A stretch of 64,000 nucleotides of DNA from JBCBDX01 sp039815825 (GTDB taxonomy: Bacteria; Pseudomonadota; Alphaproteobacteria; Rhizobiales; Rhizobiaceae): NCBI GenBank assembly GCA_039815825.1, contig JBCBYO010000008.1, forward strand, positions 1 to 64,000, read 5' to 3'. Below are positions 16,373 through 24,279 of this stretch, one piece after another. The notes under the pieces were generated by a model. It searched no databases, was not told the origin of the DNA, and worked only from the letters and a program-made list of their open reading frames with translations. Position numbers and translations under genes: made by a program. Each line of letters begins with the position of its first letter. The stretch's first letter is position 1.

Positions 16373-17638
16373 TTAAAATTTCAACTTCAGCGTCATCAGT
16401 CCAGCGTGCGCAGATGGCTTGAGGTCAAGATTTACGCCGCCACCTAGATCAAAACTCTCAAGCGTCTGCGTATAGCGGTATTCGGCGCCAAGAAAGACTT
16501 TGTCGGTGAGCGCTGTTTCAACACCGCCGCCAGCAACGAACCCGGAAGTATCAAAGTCGAACACTGTTCCAGCGCCAATAAAATTCAAATCATAATGCTC
16601 TTGCGTATAACCACCCAGGCCGAAGACCATGGTACGCGGGCCAACCTTGTAACCGAGGCGACCAATTATCGCCCACGAATTGTCTTGTTCGATACTGGCA
16701 ATGTTCGTGCCAAGGAAATCAAGATCGGAAGCAACCGAACCAATCCCATATTCAAATTGAACACCGGCAACGATGCCGTTGGACAATTCATGGTCATAAC
16801 CAGCCTGAACGCGGCCGGTCAGACCTTCAGCGCCAAGGCCATTGAACGAGACCGGAAACGGCGGAATGGAAAGACCATGACTAAGCCCAACACCACCGCC
16901 GGCAAGGCCTACGTAAAAGCCCGAGAAATCAACCGGGGCCGCGCCTGCCAAAGACTGCGATTGTGCTGGATCACCTAGACGATAGGTTACGCCGAGAGAC
17001 ACAGTGTGCATCGACGGTAAAACTTCAATCAGGCCGCCACTGCCAAAGTCTTGCTCACCATACTGGCTGTACCGGTACTCACCTTTCAAATGGATGCGCT
17101 GGCTGATCGCAGTTTCGATGCCGGCACCAACAACAAAACCGTTCGCACCCCAGTCAAAAACGCTGCCTGCCCCGGTCGCATTGATGTCAAAGTGTTGGTA
17201 GCTGTAGCCCGCCAAGGCGTACGCGAGTGTCTGCGGTGTCACCAGATAACCAGCCCGCGCAAAAACGTCAAAACCGTAGTCATTGGTGATATCCGCATCG
17301 AGGCCGCCAAGCTCCAATGTGGTGGCGACGGTTGAGAGCCGTGCGTTTGCGCCGACGCCAAAAACAAGGCCGTTTCCTGTCGCGTAGTCATAGCCCGCAG
17401 TGAGTTCACCAAAAACGCCCTCGCCCCCTAGTCCATTCAGACGAATTAGAGGCGACGGAACATTGAACAGCTCAGCGTCGTGCACGACGGCACCACCGCC
17501 AAAGCCCAAACCGACGTAAAACCCGGACCAGACGTGGGCGGGATCGTTTGGCAAAACTTCATCTGCCGCGTTCGCCAGTGTGCTTGTGAAACAAATACCG
17601 CTCGCAGCAAGCGTGCGCACTATCAATCTAACTGCCAT
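16373..17638 (-). CDS. Outer-membrane protein with two tandem beta-barrel repeats
   Basis: 421 residues. A signal peptide at about 1-24 (ending ANA) is followed by two related copies of an Omp-like barrel domain. Copy one starts at SGFYVGLGFGGG (residue 38) and ends near GVTYRL (221). Copy two starts at SGFYVGLAGGG (residue 239) and ends at the C-terminal LKLKF, whose final Phe is the normal outer-membrane sorting signal. Shared internal segments include NGLG-EG, AGYD, GY-QHYD-N-GAG-VFD and EYRYTQ. A single copy is the usual length for rhizobial 25-31 kDa outer-membrane proteins, so this is an internal duplication. ATG 17638 follows AAAGAAG. Confidence 0.85.
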   Translation of the reverse strand: MAVRLIVRTLAASGICFTSTLANAADEVLPNDPAHVWSGFYVGLGFGGGAVVHDAELFNVPSPLIRLNGLGGEGVFGELTAGYDYATGNGLVFGVGANARLSTVATTLELGGLDADITNDYGFDVFARAGYLVTPQTLAYALAGYSYQHFDINATGAGSVFDWGANGFVVGAGIETAISQRIHLKGEYRYSQYGEQDFGSGGLIEVLPSMHTVSLGVTYRLGDPAQSQSLAGAAPVDFSGFYVGLAGGGVGLSHGLSIPPFPVSFNGLGAEGLTGRVQAGYDHELSNGIVAGVQFEYGIGSVASDLDFLGTNIASIEQDNSWAIIGRLGYKVGPRTMVFGLGGYTQEHYDLNFIGAGTVFDFDTSGFVAGGGVETALTDKVFLGAEYRYTQTLESFDLGGGVNLDLKPSAHAGLMTLKLKF

Positions 17639-17762
17639 AACTTCTTTACGTGGCATCGGCCACGCCCCCGACACGTTGTTAACGGTTTATTAACATTTCA
17701 ACGGTCGCGTCAACGGGTCGGGGAAAGCATGGTTAATTCAACTAAAGGTTGTTGTATTTGTG

Positions 17763-18881
17763 TCACGCAATTTGAAGTGACAGTATCGGCTCCGCCACGC
17801 GATACCCCAACGCATCAGCAACTGGTTTGTTGGTGATCTGCCCGCGGTGAACATTCAAGCCGTTACGCAAATGCACATCGTCAACCAACGCTTCCAAACC
17901 ACGATCCGCCAACGCCAGCCCTTGACGAAGCGTTGCATTGTTCAGCGCCGCCGCCGATGTCACCGGCACAGCGCCCGGCATATTCGCCACGCAATAGTGA
18001 ACAATCCCGTCCACCTCATATGTCGGTTCGGCATGGGTTGTTGGTCTTGATGTTTCAAAACATCCACCCTGATCGATGGCAACGTCACAAAGTACGGCGC
18101 CGGGTTTCATCGCACCGAGCATTTCTCGGGTCACCAACTTCGGCGCAGCAGCGCCCGGAATGAGCACGGCACCCACAACAACATCGGCGGAAAAGACAGC
18201 TTCCTCAACGGCTTCAACGGTAGAATATCGGGTTTCAACACGTCCACCAAACATCATGTCCAGATCGCGCAACCGCGGCAACGAGCGGTCCAACATGGTG
18301 ACTTGCGCACCAAGACCGACTGCCATCCGCGCGGCATTCAGGCCCACAACGCCGCCTCCGATGACAACGACTCTTGCCGGTGCAACACCTGGTACACCTC
18401 CAAGCAAAACACCACGTCCGCCATTGGCCTTCTGCAACGCGGTCGCAGAAGCCTGAATTGACAATCGTCCGGCAACTTCCGACATCGGCGCCAAAAGCGG
18501 CAAACCGCCATGATCGTCAGTAACGGTTTCGTAAGCCACTGCCGACACGCCGCTCTCGATGAGACCTTTGGTTTGCTCAGGGTCGGGTGCCAGATGCAGA
18601 TAAGTGTAGAGAATTTGCCCTTCGCGTAGCTGCGACCACTCGGATGGTTGAGGCTCTTTTACCTTCACAATCATGTCGGACTTTTCGAAAACGTCGGATG
18701 CGCGATCGGCAATGCGTGCCCCGACAGCGCGATAAGCCTCGTCGGTCGCACCAATACCAACGCCAGCACCCGTTTCAACGAGAACTTCGTGACCGTGGGC
18801 AACATATTCACGGACCGAGCCGGGCGTAAGGCCAACCCGATATTCGTGGTTTTTGATTTCTTTCGGACAACCGACGCGCAT
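17763..18881 (-). CDS. ald: Alanine dehydrogenase
   Basis: About 372 residues. It reversibly oxidises L-alanine to pyruvate and ammonia with NAD. N-terminal RVGCPKEIKNHEYRVGLTPGSV carries the substrate Arg and the family start; VKVKEPQPSEWSQL holds the active-site Lys region; VVVIGGGVVGLNAARMA is the NAD loop; VAIDQGGCFETSRPTTH is the signature segment near the active site. TTGGAGG sits 5 bp before ATG 18881. It diverges from a Lrp-type regulator, and two TTGCG/CGCAA dyads lie between them, so alanine-responsive control is likely. Confidence 0.96.
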   Translation of the reverse strand: MRVGCPKEIKNHEYRVGLTPGSVREYVAHGHEVLVETGAGVGIGATDEAYRAVGARIADRASDVFEKSDMIVKVKEPQPSEWSQLREGQILYTYLHLAPDPEQTKGLIESGVSAVAYETVTDDHGGLPLLAPMSEVAGRLSIQASATALQKANGGRGVLLGGVPGVAPARVVVIGGGVVGLNAARMAVGLGAQVTMLDRSLPRLRDLDMMFGGRVETRYSTVEAVEEAVFSADVVVGAVLIPGAAAPKLVTREMLGAMKPGAVLCDVAIDQGGCFETSRPTTHAEPTYEVDGIVHYCVANMPGAVPVTSAAALNNATLRQGLALADRGLEALVDDVHLRNGLNVHRGQITNKPVADALGYRVAEPILSLQIA

Positions 18882-18897
18882 GAATGCCTCCAAATGA

Positions 18898-18917
18898 CGA
18901 TGATTGCGCAATCATCG
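18898..18917. promoter_or_regulatory. Perfect 20-bp palindrome upstream of ald
   Basis: A perfect 20-bp palindrome with core ATTGCGCAAT sits 17 bp upstream of the ald start codon. Its TTGCG half-site repeats in the dyad nearer to the regulator gene. An AldR/Lrp-type regulator binding here would control ald; the identity of the protein is inferred from position. Confidence 0.6.
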
Positions 18918-18956
18918 ACCATCTTCGATGGAATGTCCGTGCAAAGTTGCCCGAAA

Positions 18957-18978
18957 TTGCGTTAGTATATGCACGCAA
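18957..18978. promoter_or_regulatory. TTGCGT-N10-ACGCAA dyad upstream of Lrp-type gene
   Basis: Inverted arms TTGCGT (18957-18962) and ACGCAA (18973-18978) are separated by 10 bp, 40 bp upstream of the regulator start. The arms share TTGCG with the palindrome in front of ald. Together they suggest a multi-site operator, as expected for octameric Lrp-family proteins. Confidence 0.55.
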
Positions 18979-19018
18979 AAATCGTTTTAGGCGCTAAAAT
19001 CGGAAGGAACATGCATAA

Positions 19019-19495
19019 ATGAACATAGACCAGATTGATCGTGCCATCTTGACTGAATTGCAGCGCGATGGCCGTGTTACCAACGCGGCACTTGCCGAAA
19101 AGGTAGGAGCATCGCCATCGGCTTGCTCAAGGCGGCTGGATGCGCTTGAAAAATCGGGAGCAATTCGCGGTTATCACGCCCGCCTTTCAAACAAGGCGCT
19201 TGGTCACACACTTACCGCGATTGTGCATATATCACTGTCCGGCCAGTTTCAAAAAACGCTGGACGAGTTCGAAGCCGCCGTCAAAAAGATCCCCAATATC
19301 CTGGTCTGCTACCTCGTATCGGGCGAATATGACTACATCCTTCGGTTGGCTGCTGAAGACCTGTCAGACTATGAACGCATTCACCGGCAATGGCTGTCGG
19401 CGCTGCCCCATGTTTCCAAAATCGTCACGAGTTTTTCAATGCGAGAGGTCATAGACCGCTCCAATATCGGCGTGGATGTAAAACTGGTCAGATAG
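19019..19495 (+). CDS. Lrp/AsnC-family regulator, probable ald regulator
   Basis: 158 residues. An N-terminal winged helix (IDQIDRAILTELQRDGRVTNAALAEKVGASPSACSRRLDALEKSGAIRGY) precedes a RAM effector domain. It probably senses an amino acid and activates the divergent ald gene, as AldR does. The GGAAGGAAC ribosome-binding site lies 13 bp from this ATG but closer to an upstream ATG at 19011. That ATG opens a three-codon mini-frame (M-H-K-stop) whose TGA overlaps the regulator start (ATGA). Re-initiation after that mini-frame could therefore set the level of the regulator. Confidence 0.92.
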   Translation: MNIDQIDRAILTELQRDGRVTNAALAEKVGASPSACSRRLDALEKSGAIRGYHARLSNKALGHTLTAIVHISLSGQFQKTLDEFEAAVKKIPNILVCYLVSGEYDYILRLAAEDLSDYERIHRQWLSALPHVSKIVTSFSMREVIDRSNIGVDVKLVR

Positions 19496-19621
19496 CCCGC
19501 GAACAACAACCAACATTGCCAACTGCTTAATGGGTCCGGTCCAATGCGCCGAACCAAGTAAGCAAAACTAGATGATTTTAGGGTAAGTTCCGAAAAACAA
19601 CACAGCAAAGGCGGGTATCCC

Positions 19622-20311
19622 ATGATAGGATTTCTGGTTGTTTTTATCGGCGTAATACTATTGTTCGCCATTCTATTCATCGAAATCATCAAGCTTGACG
19701 GCAAAGCCATCAAAGAAGGCTACGGTCCGAAAAAACATGTCCAGGGCATATCAAACGCCACCGGAAAACTCGTTTGCGTCAGCGCAAACGCACCTACCTT
19801 GAACCGGTCAATTTCTTTTCCCTACGCGCTCAATCTAAACTTCAACAAGGGGAAAATGAGCGGCACCTATGAATATCGGGCACGCCGGTCCCAGACCGTC
19901 GAAACAGTCTACAATGGTGAACTTTTCCTGTCGTTCGACCGCGACAAAGTAAAAGGGCGCTCTATGATGGCAGGCTTGAAAACAATCGAAGGCATCCTCG
20001 ACACAACCAAGGCACGGCTCAAGCGCGGTCATCCGAAGAAGAGTATGCTCTCATTTCTCAACGGCCCGTTCGAATACAGCTTGAACAGCGGCAAGGTGCG
20101 GTTTGAAAAAACAACACTTGCGGGCAACATCAGCGATGAAAGTGACCTGCGAGTTCAGGGAAACCGGATCACAGGTCGCGTCTACCACGGCCCCCAAAAA
20201 ACTTGGGCCGTCGAGGTCGATGTTATCGTCAACAAGATATCAGTCGAGAAGGCAGCATTAGCGGTCATCCTTGCTTGCAACGACATTCTGTGTGTTCACC
20301 ACGGTGACTAG
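19622..20311 (+). CDS. Membrane-anchored protein of unknown function
   Basis: 229 residues. One N-terminal membrane helix (GFLVVFIGVILLFAILFIEII) is followed by a soluble domain rich in basic residues and beta-strand-like segments (for example YALNLNFNKGKMSGTYEY, FEYSLNSGKVRFEKTTLAG). No catalytic motif is visible and the family is not recognised. The domain would face the periplasm or cytoplasm depending on topology. GGCGGG precedes the ATG. The gene stands alone between the Lrp gene and a convergent small membrane protein. Confidence 0.7.
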   Translation: MIGFLVVFIGVILLFAILFIEIIKLDGKAIKEGYGPKKHVQGISNATGKLVCVSANAPTLNRSISFPYALNLNFNKGKMSGTYEYRARRSQTVETVYNGELFLSFDRDKVKGRSMMAGLKTIEGILDTTKARLKRGHPKKSMLSFLNGPFEYSLNSGKVRFEKTTLAGNISDESDLRVQGNRITGRVYHGPQKTWAVEVDVIVNKISVEKAALAVILACNDILCVHHGD

Positions 20312-20361
20312 CGGAAAACGGAATATCCTTCACACCAAGTCGGAAGCAGCTCAGCAGCTGT

Positions 20362-20550
20362 TCAGCGGATTTGTTTTCCTATCTCGCGGCTCACCAATAC
20401 CGCCACGGGGATGGCTAGAAGCGGCCCCGCAATGGCAGCGTATATAAGCCACATGGTTTCATAATTCGGGATCGTGAGCACCGCAGTTACTAATATACCT
20501 GTCAGCGTGGGTAGCGCGATAATGTAGAGTATGAGAGCAAGCCTGTTCAT
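20362..20550 (-). CDS. Small two-helix membrane protein
   Basis: 62 residues with two hydrophobic segments (LALILYIIALPTLTGILVTAVL and IYAAIAGPLLAIPVAVLVSREI). The pattern resembles a short conserved rhizobial membrane protein of unknown function. ATG 20550 has GAGG about 9 bp upstream; an in-frame upstream start adds a cysteine-rich leader without a ribosome-binding site and is rejected. Confidence 0.65.
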   Translation of the reverse strand: MNRLALILYIIALPTLTGILVTAVLTIPNYETMWLIYAAIAGPLLAIPVAVLVSREIGKQIR

Positions 20551-20712
20551 AGCATCACCTCGTTGCAAGTTCCTGCAACAGAGACTTACGCACGGAGCGG
20601 CGTAGCACATTGACCCAGATCAGAAATTACCGCCGATCAGTTGCAACTACTCACCACAACAAGGTCGCCAGTTTATTGAGCGACTTGGGCGGGATTAGCC
20701 GCCCAAAATTGA

Positions 20713-21507
20713 TCAAAACTGGACTAAAAAGCCGAGCCCGCCTGAAATCTGGTTATCGCTTTCGCTGATCGGGCTGTTGGCCGCATCACCTAAAAGGCGG
20801 TTATAGCCACCATTGGCGCGAAGCGTGATGCGATCGGTGGCCTCAAATTCCATCGACAGGTCGATTCCCACGTTTTTGATGCCGCCAGAGGCGTTAAATG
20901 CACCATAATTTTCAGCCGAATTGTTCGACTGGGTATCCGTTATGGTAAAGTACCGATCCATATAGCTGTCAGATGCATACTCCAAACCGGTGCGTGCGGT
21001 CATCGACAGGCGGGGCGCAAGTTGCGCTGTATAGCCCACTGCGGCATTGGCCAGATAGCCGGCATCATCGGCACCAGTGACTTGGCTCGAAATACCAGAT
21101 TCAACAAAGAAATCGCCAGCGGTATAGGACGTAAAGGCACCCAGAACGACACCGCCATCAACATCGCCCAGCCCGTCCAGTTTTCCGGAAAGGTCTTCGT
21201 CACGACCAAATGAGTAACCGACAATTGGGCCCACATCAAAGCCGCCACGACGAAACACAGACAACCTGACGTCATCAACACCGCGAACCGTGACGCGTGA
21301 CCGTTCCGCGCTGTCGCCGAACGACGGAAACACAATCGGAACACCGGTGACGCGGAATTCATCCGACCCTTCATAAGACGGGCCAATAAACGCAAACGCG
21401 CCAACATTAAGTGAAAAGTTCTTGGTCGACGCCTCGTCTGCATACGCACCTGACGCGGCCGACATAACTACAGCGGTTCCGCAGAACGCTTTCATAAATT
21501 TCAACAT
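20713..21507 (-). CDS. MipA/OmpV-family outer-membrane protein
   Basis: 264 residues with a signal peptide at 1-23 (cleavage near AYA). The mature part shows the MipA/OmpV pattern: NVGAFAFIGPSYEGSDEFRVTGVPIVFPSF, a central VGPIVGYSFGRDED, and a C-terminal strand ending GFLVQF, the outer-membrane sorting signal. Members act as scaffolds for murein enzymes or as outer-membrane barrels of unknown cargo. It stands alone, 120 bp from the aroA stop codon. Confidence 0.88.
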   Translation of the reverse strand: MLKFMKAFCGTAVVMSAASGAYADEASTKNFSLNVGAFAFIGPSYEGSDEFRVTGVPIVFPSFGDSAERSRVTVRGVDDVRLSVFRRGGFDVGPIVGYSFGRDEDLSGKLDGLGDVDGGVVLGAFTSYTAGDFFVESGISSQVTGADDAGYLANAAVGYTAQLAPRLSMTARTGLEYASDSYMDRYFTITDTQSNNSAENYGAFNASGGIKNVGIDLSMEFEATDRITLRANGGYNRLLGDAANSPISESDNQISGGLGFLVQF

Positions 21508-21630
21508 AAATGGCTCACAACTTGGGATGGATTGAACTATCCCAAATATACGCGCAAATTCGGCGTCGGTTTGTTTAATGTTGTGAAAAATTATGACAAA
21601 ACAAAGCAGTTATGGTTAACCCGCGAGCCT

Positions 21631-22896
21631 TCAGCTCTCGTACTTTACACCCAGACTTTCCAACACACTCCAATAGGTCGGGAATGTTTTTGCCACACAG
21701 CCCGGATCGAGGATCGTCACGCCGGCAGTCTTAAGACCAGCAAGCGCAAAGGCCATCGCAATGCGGTGATCGGCGAAAGTGTTGATTTCCGCCGATACTG
21801 TCTGGCCTGCCAGTGATGGATCGCCGTAAACGATCAGATCATCGCCCTCTTCTACTGCAAGTCCGGACTTTATGCGGTTCAATCCCTGTGAAAGCGCCGC
21901 TGTGCGGTCGCACTCTTTCACTCGCAGGTTTTCTATACCCACGAACCGGACCGGCGCTTCATTGAACGCAGCGATGACCGCAAGGGTTGGAACCGCATCC
22001 TGCATCTGGGAGCCGTCAATGATCGCAGGCATTTGCGGCCACTGCGCAATCATATCAAAGGCCTTGGCGTCGGGCTGTGTGTAGCTACCAGCATCAGGGC
22101 CAAGATCAATGGAGCCACCGGTCAACTTATCGGCCGCCCATAAATAAGTGGCCGCAGATGCGTCTGGCTCCACATAATAGTCCGTGGCTTGGTATTTTGC
22201 TGGAAATACTTTCCAATGCGATGGCGATTTTTCTTCAAAAAGTGTCCCGAACGCAGCCATTGCCGATAGCGTCAGATCAATATAGCCGCGCGCACCGATC
22301 TCATCACCGGTTAGCACAACTTCTACCGCGGCATCTGCCGTCGGCGCAGCCATGAGCAGAGCTGAAACATATTGCGATGAAAGCCCGCCATCGATCTCAA
22401 GTCGACCTGATGGGAAATGTCCCTTGCCTTGAACGGTCACAGGCGGGCAACCCGTGGGTGAATCAATCTCTGCGCCGACTGCTTTAAGCGCTTGAACCAA
22501 AGGCATAATCGGACGCTTGCGCATATACTCATCGCCGTCGACAACCACTTGCCCGTCCACCGATAAGACGATTGCTGTCAGGAACCGCGTTGTCGTGCCA
22601 GAATTACCCAAGAACAAAGGGGTAGAAGGCTCTAGCAACTTGCCAGTGCCGTGAACGACAAATGACGTGTCATCGGGCTCTTCCACACCAACGCCCATTG
22701 CCCTCAGCGCATTGGCCATGTGCATGGTATCGTCAGACTTCAGCGCGCCCTGAATTTGGCTCGTGCCTTCCGCCAAAGCAGCAAGCGGCAAAACACGATT
22801 GGTGATCGACTTTGATCCCGGCGGCACAGCCGTACCAACAAGCGGCTTTTCAACCGGGATGGGCGTCAATTTTTCAAGCGAAAGATAATCGGTCAT
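21631..22896 (-). CDS. aroA: 3-phosphoshikimate 1-carboxyvinyltransferase
   Basis: About 421 residues, the usual length for EPSP synthase, which joins shikimate-3-phosphate and phosphoenolpyruvate in the aromatic amino acid pathway. Active-site landmarks are PPGSKSITNR (Lys29 region), LFLGNSGTTTRF (97-105), GGLSSQYVSALL, YVEPDASAATY and RVKECDRTAAL. The 97-105 motif differs from the class I form (NAGTAMRP in Escherichia coli) and from the class II NAATGCR form common in rhizobia. ATG 22896 is chosen over the upstream in-frame start by alignment of the PPGSK segment. Confidence 0.95.
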   Translation of the reverse strand: MTDYLSLEKLTPIPVEKPLVGTAVPPGSKSITNRVLPLAALAEGTSQIQGALKSDDTMHMANALRAMGVGVEEPDDTSFVVHGTGKLLEPSTPLFLGNSGTTTRFLTAIVLSVDGQVVVDGDEYMRKRPIMPLVQALKAVGAEIDSPTGCPPVTVQGKGHFPSGRLEIDGGLSSQYVSALLMAAPTADAAVEVVLTGDEIGARGYIDLTLSAMAAFGTLFEEKSPSHWKVFPAKYQATDYYVEPDASAATYLWAADKLTGGSIDLGPDAGSYTQPDAKAFDMIAQWPQMPAIIDGSQMQDAVPTLAVIAAFNEAPVRFVGIENLRVKECDRTAALSQGLNRIKSGLAVEEGDDLIVYGDPSLAGQTVSAEINTFADHRIAMAFALAGLKTAGVTILDPGCVAKTFPTYWSVLESLGVKYES

Positions 22897-22934
22897 GGCG
22901 CGGCTTTTGCACCGCACCGGTCAGTATGACAAGC

Positions 22935-23246
22935 TCAAACCGGCTGATCGAGATCATCACCTTTCCAAAGAAAGTCACCATTTTGATCGATGATCAGTTT
23001 GGCCTTGCCGATTGAAGCTACAGCAGCCTCTTCCCGGCTGTTCAAAATATCAGCCCGCATGAATTTGCGCGTGATCGGCACACCATCAATGGTCTTGGTC
23101 AGTTGTCCACCAACTCGCCATTGACCGCCATCAGCCTGTGGCATGGCGCGGATTTCGACATCCTTGTAGGTCTCATCGGGCGTTTCAGGCACAGCATCTG
23201 TTGCATTGCCACCGCCGCCAAATAGTCGTGAGAAAAAACCAGCCAT
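22935..23246 (-). CDS. HlyU-family protein
   Basis: 103 residues. A short N-terminal part (MAGFFSRLFGGGG) leads to a HlyU-type domain: YKDVEIRAMPQADGGQWRVGGQLTK and RKFMRADILNSREEAAVASIGKAKLIIDQ. HlyU proteins are named for a Vibrio haemolysin activator, but most alphaproteobacterial members have no assigned role. ATG 23246 has TAGGAG upstream. It is 11 bp downstream of the unknown membrane-protein gene and just upstream of aroA. Confidence 0.85.
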   Translation of the reverse strand: MAGFFSRLFGGGGNATDAVPETPDETYKDVEIRAMPQADGGQWRVGGQLTKTIDGVPITRKFMRADILNSREEAAVASIGKAKLIIDQNGDFLWKGDDLDQPV

Positions 23247-23257
23247 CAAAAACGCTC

Positions 23258-24142
23258 CTACGATTCCAGACCCTTGCCCGAAGATGGGGCATTTTGCCCG
23301 ATCCGCAACACGATATCGACAAGCAGGCCAATGCCAACGCCCATTATAGTCGACCAAAACAGAACCAGATAGCTCAATTCCTGAGACCGCGAATGGCTGA
23401 CAAAGTTCGACGAAAGGTCTGTTTGCCGATAGTATTCGTTGCCTGACAAATCCGCGTCCGTCGCCGCGCCGTTCGATGGTCTGAAAACGTAAGGCACTTC
23501 AAAAAGATAGCCCTTTGTGCTCCTTGAAACCCGCCCTCCGTTGGCAGGCGGGAACGCGTTTTCCAAGCTGAAGTTGAGCGGCACATTCACACCGATCTGG
23601 AGCAAATCGGTGTGATGTTCGAGAAAAAAGTCGCGTGAGTCGTCGCTCAATCCAGAAGCAGGAAAGTGCCCAAATGAAACATTGAATTGAAATCGGTCAT
23701 AGCTGAGATCAATCAATGCATTTGGCAGTGTGAACTCAATAACACCGTGCCTTCCCGGCAGTTTAAAGTCAGCAACAGAAACACCGAATGGCGTATCGGG
23801 GCGCTCGCTGAACACAACCTCCACACTTTCCCGGCTACCGAAAAGTCTCTCCCGCCAAACAGCATCAACCACTTGATGCGCGACAGCGATCACCACTCTT
23901 TCACAGTTTTTGCCCGACACGCGCTGCATGCGGTGAAGCATCAAAGTCGCTTTCGCCGAACGATTATTCTCGTCAATCTGAAACTCGACCTGCGGCACAC
24001 CACACTCTGTTGCGACCATCAGCTCAAAGCGTGGCCCAACACTGTCACCGGTTGAAAGCAACCCTGATATTCGAACCGCAGCGTACACCGTGAACATGAA
24101 CACCAGTGCGCCACCAATGAACAATTTCGAATTATCGAACAC
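23258..24142 (-). CDS. Two-helix membrane protein of unknown function
   Basis: 294 residues. Membrane helices are predicted at about 8-27 and near 262-282 (YLVLFWSTIMGVGIGLLVDIVL); the large middle domain is therefore probably periplasmic and beta-rich. It holds two cysteines in the first half (TECGVPQ, GKNCERV), possibly a disulfide. I do not recognise the family. It is adjacent to the HlyU-like gene, and the pair probably share a transcript. Confidence 0.72.
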   Translation of the reverse strand: MFDNSKLFIGGALVFMFTVYAAVRISGLLSTGDSVGPRFELMVATECGVPQVEFQIDENNRSAKATLMLHRMQRVSGKNCERVVIAVAHQVVDAVWRERLFGSRESVEVVFSERPDTPFGVSVADFKLPGRHGVIEFTLPNALIDLSYDRFQFNVSFGHFPASGLSDDSRDFFLEHHTDLLQIGVNVPLNFSLENAFPPANGGRVSRSTKGYLFEVPYVFRPSNGAATDADLSGNEYYRQTDLSSNFVSHSRSQELSYLVLFWSTIMGVGIGLLVDIVLRIGQNAPSSGKGLES

Positions 24143-24279
24143 CTGACCGAGCCCCTTAGGTCACCTAGATGGGTCAGCCTCATCATCCGGGCAGACATTG
24201 TCAATCAGTTCTCGGTTGAGTTGGACAAGAGCGACTTCGACGTTTACGTATGCGTCAAAAATCTTGGGAGGGATTTCAC

